Assembly: GCA_911728435.2 (NCBI GenBank)
Contig: OU452216.1
Location: 3,038,842-3,102,841 of the forward strand
Direction of reading: 5' to 3'
Origin: Apoderus coryli
Taxonomy: Eukaryota > Arthropoda > Insecta > Coleoptera > Attelabidae
DNA length: 64,000 nucleotides
Position numbers and translations under genes: made by a program. The number at the start of each line of letters is the position of its first letter. Within the stretch, counting starts at the first letter, position 1. Under the pieces are notes generated by a model. The model was not told where the DNA came from. It ran no database searches and worked only from the letters and a program-made list of their open reading frames with translations. Positions 56,837 to 64,000 of this stretch are shown one piece after another.

Positions 56837-57823
56837 AACAAGAGAAACTTATAAAATAATGTTCCAGAAAATTACCATTGAGGTAACTTTATAAAAAAAT
56901 TTTTGTTGTTGTTTAATGATTTAAAATTTAATAACTAACATTATTATGCTATCCTATCTTTTCTTTTTATATATCATGATGTTTTTAATTGTTTCTTAAT
57001 TTCAATTTACTATTGTAGAACTAGGTAGGTACTTTAACAGAAATTAGAAAATTTTCTAATGTTTTCAACCGTTTTTAGAAAATAACACATTAAGCCCTAA
57101 AATTCTGCAATTAAAATTTTCTTCTACAGGGTTAAAATCAGTGTCCTATGAAGCAAGTGAAGCAACGCGTCACCTAAATAATCAGTAAAATTAATAATAT
57201 TTAAGTATTTAATTTTATTTTATTGTGTAATTATTTTTGAAATTTACACTATAAATTAATGTATACTTAATTATCAACCTGCTTTACCATACAACTGTAA
57301 TTTTGAATTTCGTCTTCATCTGAAGCAGGCTTTATCGTATACACCTATTTAACATACTTAATTTACATACCTATAGGTATTTCCCTCTTTGTTTATTCGT
57401 GTAATAATAGTAAAACATTATTTATTTCGGTCTCTCTCTTCGCTGTGTGCGACAGTTGACACCCTTGCCAGTGCTTGTGTCCTATGACAATAGCCTATTT
57501 ATTTATCATACACGTTCTTATGCAGATGAAGCGTGCCTCAACTCATTTTCATCTATAATTCAGCAACAATGGGCAACACTGCCATCTGGCATACCCCCAC
57601 TATACAACCACCTATGGCTTTTCGTCTAAACATAGTTGCCAGCGTTTAATTGTACTAAGCATAGCATACGAATCTTGGCATTAAAAAAACACTATAAGAA
57701 GCACGCTTCATATAGATGCAGCAGAGGTTTAATGTAAAAAAAAATGGAAATAATAGTAAAAAGAAAAAGAAAAAGAGAACACTAAAGATGTTGGAAGACT
57801 GAAGAAAAAAAACACAAAAAAAA

Positions 57824-57860
57824 ACTTGAAGAAGACAAAAACTATTTTGTCGAAACGTCG
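57824..57860 (+). ncRNA. Degenerate hammerhead-like motif
   Basis: CTTGAAGA then GACAAAA...TTTTGTC as a perfect stem II, then GAAACGTCG. The core CTGATGA is altered and stem I is not visible. Confidence 0.3.
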
Positions 57861-58083
57861 TAAAGAGAGGAACATTTTTTGACATGAAATAAAAAATTTT
57901 TATCTCACAATTGTTGTCAATACGAACCAAAAAACCTAAGAAATATATCCAAAAAAAATATTTAATTTAAGTTTTAAAATCTAAGAAAGTAGTGAACAAA
58001 TTAAAAAAATATACTCGTATGTACGGTTATTAATTAGTAGGTACCTACCTATTTTTATAAAAATAAATATCTCATACTTTAAT

Positions 58084-58146
58084 ATGGAAGAAGCAAGTGG
58101 AAGTACTACACATCAGCAGCGTAAATTATATTTACGCTGCCATCAG
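58084..58146 (+). other. Exon-like ORF with consensus splice donor
   Basis: ATG at 58084 opens MEEASGSTTHQQRKLYLRCH then Q, directly followed by GTAAGC. It contains a perfect 10-bp inverted repeat (GCAGCGTAAA/TTTACGCTGC). No downstream exon could be linked, so it may be chance. Confidence 0.25.
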
Positions 58147-58589
58147 GTAAGCGAAGTTATTATGAAAAATGATGTTTATTTTTTAATTTTAACTAAAGTT
58201 AAGTTTTTTTAATCAACACTCCTTTTAAGAACAGAAAAATCTTGTTAAAAATATACAGACACACCTGTTCCAGATTTAAATAAATGTTTGATAAATATAA
58301 AGAAACGCAAATGCATAAAAGCAGAGCTTTTAATAATATCTGGTATGAGACGTACTATGATTTACTAACAGGTAGCATAAAAGTAATTTGATTGATTGAC
58401 AGTGTTTTATTTAGTATTATTATGAAGTAGGTAAATATATTCTAGATACTAATTACACTTTTTAAAGAAAACAATACTTAGGTGAGGTACCTACTTATAA
58501 ACATAACCTATGTTTTATGCAGTTGACGAAGTAGGGATATCCCTATTAATTTTAGCTACCTATTAAGTATATGACTTTATTTTATGTTA

Positions 58590-59975
58590 TGCTTCACAAC
58601 ATGGATGTCCAATATGGTTTTAGAGAGGGTAGATCCGTGGCCGGAAATCTGGTCAATTTTGTGTCCGTGACTGCTGATGCTTTGGCAGAGGGAAAACAAG
58701 TGGACGTAATATATACAGACTTTACCAAAGCCTTTGACAGAGTTAACCACACGATTCTCTTAGCCAAATTAAAGCAGAAGTCGTTCTCAAATAGCACGTG
58801 TAATTTCATAAAGTCATATCTAGAAAATCGAACTCATTTAGTTACAATACAGGGTTGCGAGTCCAACAAATTTGTGCCTTCCTCAGGGGTTCCACAAGGG
58901 AGTACACTTGGTCCACTATTATGCCTTGTATTTATTGATGATATTTCGTCAGTACTCAAAATTAGTAGCTGCTTAATGTTTGCAGATGACATGAAAATTT
59001 TCAAGGAGGTTAATAGCATAAAGGACTGTGAGGATCTTCAACTTGATTTGATCGCTATTTATCATTGGACTATTAAAAACTGTTTATTTTTTAATATTTC
59101 AAAATGTAAAAGTATGACATACAATTATATAAAAACATCTATCCATATAATATTAACAATATCAGATTGAGTAGAGCAAGTTTGATTAAAGATCTGGGCA
59201 TCCTTTTTGATAATAAATTAACGTTTTCCAACCATATAATTAATATCACAAATGCTTCTTATAGAAATCTCGGATTTGTGATCAGAAACTCAAAAGTGGT
59301 TTTAACTCTATCTCTACTTTATAACGCATTCGTACGTTCCAAGCTCGAATACTGCTCTATAGTTTGGTCGCCTATGTATACTAAGTATATACTAATGATT
59401 GAAAGGGCGCAAAGAAAGTTTATTAGACAAACAGATTTCTTAATGTTTAACTGTCACATCTCCGACTATGTGCGCAATCTAACAAGATACAATTTACTAT
59501 CATTATTTAATAGAAGATTCTTACAGGGTGTATGTTATTTATTCAAAATAATTAAGAATAAAGTTTATGACCCAACTATACTAGAGAAAATTAATATACT
59601 AGTGCCCTCGATAAAAACTCGTACCACCAACAATAAAACATTTATGACAGTAATACCAAGAACTACCAGCAGAATTCCCCGATTTCAATGATGTTAGGAA
59701 ACTACAATCAATGTCAACATCATTGTGAGATTTTCAATGATAATCTGATTGAGTTTAAGAAATTAATAGTAAACTATTTGAAGTTTAATCAATAATGGGA
59801 GCTTTTTTTGTACCTATATTAATTATTATTGATCTTTTTGATTTTCTGTATTTCTTTTTGTTTTATTTTAACTTTATGTTGTTAATGTTAGCTTTATTCG
59901 TGTATTGTTATCAGATAAATTTCAACATGTAATTGGATCGTCAGATCTGTATGTTGCTAATAAATAAATAAATTA
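58590..59975 (+). mobile_element. Jockey-like LINE, RT and C-terminal part
   Basis: The frame 58600-59168 reads VQYGFREGRSVAGNLVNF, IYTDFTKAFDRVNHTIL, SGVPQGSTLGPLLCLVFIDD and catalytic LMFADDMKIF. After a break near 59165 it continues LIKDLGILFDNKLTFSNHI, FVRSKLEYCSIVWSP and IERAQRKFIRQTDF to 59691, then a short shifted end. 3' tail AATAAATAAAT near 59960-59972. 5'-truncated. Confidence 0.88.
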
Positions 59976-60225
59976 AACTGCCACAAGCTGCCACTGGTTA
60001 AAATACAAAGTTAAAGGGGGGTGCGCGTTTATAAATGATCACCCAGTACGTATTACCTAAGTATATGAATAATCTGGCAAACCTAGTTTATAATAGTAGA
60101 TAATAAATTTAGGGACATGCTGTACCTATATATAAAAATAATAAACATTAAAATACCACACTACGATTAATAAAAGAAATTCTTTTACATTTAATAATAA
60201 TGTAGATGTAAGAATACCTTAACGT

Positions 60226-60652
60226 GTCAACGGTTCATGTGATTCTTAAAGACAATTTATTACCAGACGTGTCTAACAAATATTTTTAGTTTATAGGCTG
60301 GGAATAATTATTTGTTATCTTTTCCATAATATTAAGTGAGTTACATGTTTTACTTTTGTGTGTTTATATTATAGTAGATTTATAGATGATAGAGTAGGAA
60401 AGAAAGGACTCTTGGTAAAAAGAAAGGAACACTTATTCTTGGGCCGGCATATAGAACGGATGCCATCATTGATATTATATTCTTATTTTATTAAATGGTT
60501 GTTGTTTATTGAAAAATATAAAGTTGTTATTGAAAATTTCTTGTTTTCTTACATCAGAAGTGGGATTCAACTACTAAAAGTACCACAAGTTTTAAAGTCG
60601 TCGCGACGCGAGCTATCCTACGTTGTAAATTAAAATAATAACTGTTACAAAT
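60226..60652 (+). repeat. Candidate 5' LTR of the Gypsy-like element
   Basis: A stretch from TGTCAACGG to CTGTTACA with TG...CA ends lies 5' of gag at a suitable distance. No second LTR is available to confirm it. Confidence 0.3.
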
Positions 60653-60794
60653 CGCCAGTGTTGTGAGTTTGAATATCTCTAGAAGTGACAAGAGGTGTGT
60701 AAAACAATTGTGACGTGGACGTGAATTATACAAAGTAAAAAAAAAAAACGTTTTATTAATTAATATAGAGAAGTTGTCGATTTTGAGTGTAAAT

Positions 60795-61600
60795 ATGGAA
60801 GAATTCGCGAAAATCTTAACAGATTCTTTGAAAGCACTGAGGGATCAGAACAATAGCGCGGTATCTTCTTCAATAGACATTCCGATTTTTGATCTTCAAA
60901 ATGGTGTGATGAGCTGGAAGAACTTTCCCAAGTTTTCCATTAGTCAAGGAATGAACTGTCGGCTAGAAGTTCAAGTGGCTTAGTTGGAGAAGCTAAGGAG
61001 TGGTTATCAACATGGAAACCTGCACAGCGAACCTGGAACTTGATGAGAGTAGAGTTATGCAGCTTTTACACGGCGAAGCGCAATCTCAACGAAAAATTGC
61101 GAAGGGCGAGTTTATACACCAGCGACGATGCAGCTTCATACTGTGAGTATGCCAGAAAAAAGTTATCTCTTTTGAAAGCCCTAAGCTTTAACCTATCTGA
61201 AAATCATTTACTTGAAATAGTTATTGGCGATATAAAAGATATTCATGTAAAAACAGCCGCGTTTAACAGTAATATAGTTTCAGTCAGCGGTCTTTTGAAT
61301 CTTCTAAGTAATTATAATAAAACAAAAGTAGAAAAAATTGCCGATAACAAAGGATTTCTAAGGGGTTTTTCAGTTGATATTAAAGACCAAAGCGAGTCTG
61401 ATACACGACGCTGTTTTAATTGTCATCAACCTGGACATTTTAAGCGTAATTGCACCAGTAGTCAGGCCAAACGTTTTTGTTTTGAAAAAATAAATAGTCG
61501 TCAAGGAACCAAAGGTACTTTAAAACCAGATATCGTTTGTTCATTTTGTAAAAAACATGGTCATTACGAGTCGAATTGCTTTCAAAAACAACGTCATTAG
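60795..61600 (+). pseudogene. Gypsy-like gag with two CCHC knuckles, frameshifted
   Basis: Gag forms the retrotransposon capsid. ATG at 60795 opens MEEFAKILTDSLKALRDQNN, followed by a shift near 60955, then GLVGEAKEWLSTWKPAQRTW and the frame 61040-61600. It ends with CFNCHQPGHFKRNC and CSFCKKHGHYESNC, two C-x2-C-x4-H-x4-C knuckles. Protease, RT and RNase H are absent; an integrase scrap follows at 61720. Confidence 0.8.
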
Positions 61601-61719
61601 TCGATTGCCTCTCAAATTAACTATTTCTATGTAAATTTAGATAATGACTTCTGTACCAAATTTGTGAAAAAAAAAATATTGTGATCAATGTCTTAAATGT
61701 ATCGTAAGTAAAAGCCACA

Positions 61720-61857
61720 GCGGGCACTCAATTAATAAAGCACCAATCCCTTTTCAAACAGTACATGCCGATTGTGTTGGTCCTTTTTTCCGAAGAGGGC
61801 TTTAAACATCTGTTACTGATTATCGATTCCTTCACTAAATACTTGTTACTAGTACTA
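61720..61857 (+). pseudogene. Gypsy-like integrase fragment
   Basis: The + strand reads APIPFQTVHADCVGPFFRRG, shifts, then HLLLIIDSFTKYLLL. This is the start of the integrase catalytic core with the first aspartate in HADCVGP. It is cut off at 61857 by the pogo-like transposon. Confidence 0.75.
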
Positions 61858-62263
61858 GGGGAGACCGGGGTTGGTTGTTACAATTTTTAAAGAATATATT
61901 TGTTGGCCTAATGAAAAGCTACAATGTTCTTTTCAAATTACGTATACGAAGCATATATGACTTTAATATAAGTTAGTATATTTAAATTTGCATAAAACTT
62001 TATATTTTCTGTAAAAAATTATATATAAATATCCTATGCAAACTGTATCAAGTTACCCCACCTCGGGGCAAGTTGTTACTTCATGGGGGCAGGTTGTTAC
62101 TAAAGGCAATTCAGTGTAATTTGTCTAATTTTGTTTTATTAAACCATAAACAATTTTAACAAAATACTCAAAAAAAAAATAACTCTCTCTGTAAAATTCA
62201 CATTAAAAGAAAAACACACATTATAAATACAAAATATCGCTGTCTATATCTCCAAGTAAAATA

Positions 62264-63850
62264 TTAGTCGGAATCGCAGTGTACACATGTAAATAATTCA
62301 CATCCATCGCTACAGAGCTCATGCGCCCACCCTTTACACTGAATACACTGAACCCATTTTTCTTTGGATTTTGAGTTACTGAATGCCTCACAACAGATCA
62401 GACAGAAGCATTCTTCATTTTCATCATCACTTTCTTCGAAAACTTGCCTTTTTACCTTACGCTTCCCTTTTTTGTCAATTTTTTGCTTTCGCAATTTTTC
62501 TTGCCTCTCTAACTCCTCCTTCTCTGGTGTATCTGTTAGGATTGCTGTGTGTCTTCGTTTCCTATTTCGTTGGGTATTATTTCGTGGCGCAGCTTTCGGC
62601 AGTGGACGTATTTCCTTTGGACTAACAAACTTTTGCTTAGAAGTAGATGCATTGGATGTACATGGTTGCACATCGTCCATGTTTTCATTATTCTTATAAC
62701 TTGTTGATTCTAAAGGAATGCTTTGTAGGATAGCTGAGGAATTCGAGGAAGTTTGTACTTCTGGCTGGTTTTCCAAGTGGTGTGTGACTTGAACATCCAG
62801 TTGAGGTTCTTCTTGACGTTCCATATTGGGTAGTGGCCTGCCAGTAACAGACGATGGTAGGAAATCATAATCTGTGAGACATTACATTTTTAGGCGTTAC
62901 GGCTAACGGAAGTGCGTCTCTAACTATTGACGGAATATTATAAATAGTCATAGTTACTCCGGGGTGTGATTTCATCCAACAATCCATCTGACTATTTATA
63001 AACTTTTTAAGGGGCCCAAATACTGTCCTATCCAAGGGTTGTAAGCGGTGGGAGCAATGAGGAGGCAACGTTAAAAGCACAATTCCGTTGTCTTTAGAAA
63101 AGTCAATCACATCCACCGATAGATGAGAGTCGTGATTATCCAATATGAGCAATATTGGCCTTTCTTTTGAGCACCTTACGTACTTTACAAAGTGCTTGAT
63201 ATACACCAAAAACTCCATTTTCGTCATCCAGCCAGATGGGTTACTTGTTCCTATGCAGCCTGGTGGTCCGTCGGAAACAAAATGCTCCTTGTAATTTTTC
63301 CGTGGAAAGATAAACATTGGTGGAATGGAATTACCACTAGCGTTCACTGCTACACACACTGTCACCAGAGTTCCTCTTTCCCCCGAGGTTACTGCCCCCA
63401 CTTGCTTTGTTCCTCTAGAAGCTATAATTTTTGCCGGCCTTTGAACGGTCGTGACGCCTGTCTCGTCCAAATTATAAACATCGTTGGCACCAAAGTTGTG
63501 TCTGCCAAGGACATCGGAAAGCTTTTCAAAGAACAAGCTTACGTTGTGCCGATTAAAACTTGTGGCACGTCCTAAACTAGTGGCTTGTGGCATGCGTATC
63601 GATAATTCATGGTGTCGTTTTAAAAACCCCGTAAGCCAATCAGATGACGCGGATTCGGATTTAATCCAATTATCTGGTACAACTACATTGTTTTTCATTG
63701 AAAACTGATATGCAAGTTGCTTTAAATCTTTGGGAGACAAACCATGATAAATTCTCGAACATTCTGTTACATATACAGCTAATTCGTTTTCTTGAAACTG
63801 TGTTAGGATCTGCCTATTCTTTAAATATCCAGTGGAAATGTTTTTGCGCT
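62264..63850 (-). CDS. Pogo-like transposase, main exon (DDE_1 plus PHD-type finger)
   Basis: On - the exon follows an acceptor TTTATTACAG at 63851 and begins RKNISTGYLKNRQILTQFQE, then LSPKDLKQLAYQFSMKNN and a CENP-B-type HTH (SSDWLTGFLKRHHELSIRMP). The DDE core has DVYNLDETGV, LILDNHDSHL and HRLQPLDRTVFGPLK; 35 residues separate the last two aspartates (DD35D). A stop near 62865 is caused by a small indel, after which DFLPSSVTGRPLPNMERQEE resumes. The C-terminus (62264-62410) has Cys/His spacing CFCLICC...CIQCKGWAHELC...CVHC, a PHD-like zinc finger. The indel probably inactivates this copy or removes the tail. Confidence 0.88.
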
Positions 63851-63915
63851 CTGTAATAAAATAAGATTAAGTTATTCTATATAAAGTATTTTTTGGAATA
63901 TATTGTTCTCGTACC

Positions 63916-64000
63916 AATTGGACCAGCTTTCTGATACTTCTTAACATATCTCTGAAGAGTCATAAAATTTATTCCATATTCTTCAGCCACAGATCTAATA
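63916..64000 (-). CDS. Pogo-like transposase, upstream exon (HTH_psq), partial
   Basis: On -: IRSVAEEYGINFMTLQRYVK and KYQKAGPI plus one base, then donor GTACGAG. This is a psq-type helix-turn-helix. Joining to the acceptor at 63851 forms GPIERKN in frame, so a 65-bp intron is predicted. It continues beyond the window. Confidence 0.75.

Larger units (their letters stand above)
56362..58080. other. Spacer with two decayed hammerhead-like sites
   Basis: No gene is recognised. Two sites resembling Penelope terminal ribozymes lie at 56794-56836 and 57824-57860. 57720-57840 is A-rich. Confidence 0.5.
61858..64000 (-). mobile_element. Pogo-like DNA transposon, left part
   Basis: The end reads GGGGAGACCGGGGTTGG preceded by TA (61856-61857). 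GGGG...GGTTGTTAC-type sub-terminal repeats recur near 61869, 62056 and 62086. It contains a - strand transposase (62264-64000, continuing past the window). The right end is not in view. Related to the relic at 8804-12085. Confidence 0.8.

Noticed and set aside
57655..57930. 91-codon - strand frame rich in Phe and Leu
   Set aside because: It is the complement of A-rich DNA with no domain; low-complexity artefact.
60358..60633. 91-codon frame upstream of gag
   Set aside because: Overlaps the candidate LTR, has no family features and no plausible translation context.
62364..62699. 111-codon + strand frame
   Set aside because: It is the antisense shadow of the pogo-like transposase C-terminus.

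Overview
The window is a piece of an insect nuclear genome. Evidence is spliceosomal GT-AG introns, many arthropod-type transposons (Jockey/CR1-like and RTE LINEs, mariner, DD41D, pogo, hAT, Penelope-like, Ty3/Gypsy-like) and a nuclear mitochondrial copy that reads as ND6 only with the invertebrate mitochondrial code. A beetle is a plausible guess, but the order is inference. The DNA is AT-rich and dominated by repeats.

Only two host genes are recognisable. The last coding exon of cytosolic arginyl-tRNA synthetase lies on + at 2-304. Facing it tail to tail on the - strand is a complete coding sequence of a Rabin8/RAB3IP-type Rab guanine-nucleotide exchange factor: seven coding exons at 42536-41967, 27895-27709, 22732-22584, 17945-17731, 13523-13424, 12332-12266 and 8728-8646. 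Every junction is GT-AG and in frame, giving 456 aa over about 34 kb. Almost everything between 8.7 and 42 kb is therefore intron of this gene.

Layout. 0.7-8 kb: decayed LINEs, an RTE nested in a palindromic element, and two broken mariners. 8.8-12.1 kb: a pogo/Tigger-like relic bounded by TIRs, with a nested LINE and two perfect hairpins. 12.5-17.5 kb: MITEs and fragments. 19-22.2 kb: a 161-bp satellite with a 645-bp higher-order repeat. 23-30 kb: DD41D-type transposase fragments, LINEs, an LTR with an embedded mitochondrial ND6/tRNA-Pro copy. 30.6-35 kb: a hAT split by a LINE, and a solo LTR carrying a hammerhead-bearing insert. 36-41.6 kb: LINEs, one interrupted by a 363-bp insert with a canonical hammerhead ribozyme.

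Upstream of the first recognised Rabin8 exon: an almost intact RTE (42.9-45.3 kb, 11-bp TSD), a Penelope-like element with inverted arms (47-50.8 kb) that hosts an apparently intact DD41D transposon with ~340-bp TIRs, more LINEs, a broken Gypsy-like element, and a pogo-like transposon with a PHD-type C-terminus running off the right edge.

The most notable signal is the set of hammerhead ribozyme sequences: one fully canonical (37415-37457), one near-canonical (34315-34356) and several decayed. The two good ones sit in short inserts with 11-bp target duplications and a shared terminal sequence, which suggests a small non-autonomous ribozyme-bearing mobile family, probably mobilised by Penelope-like machinery (inference).
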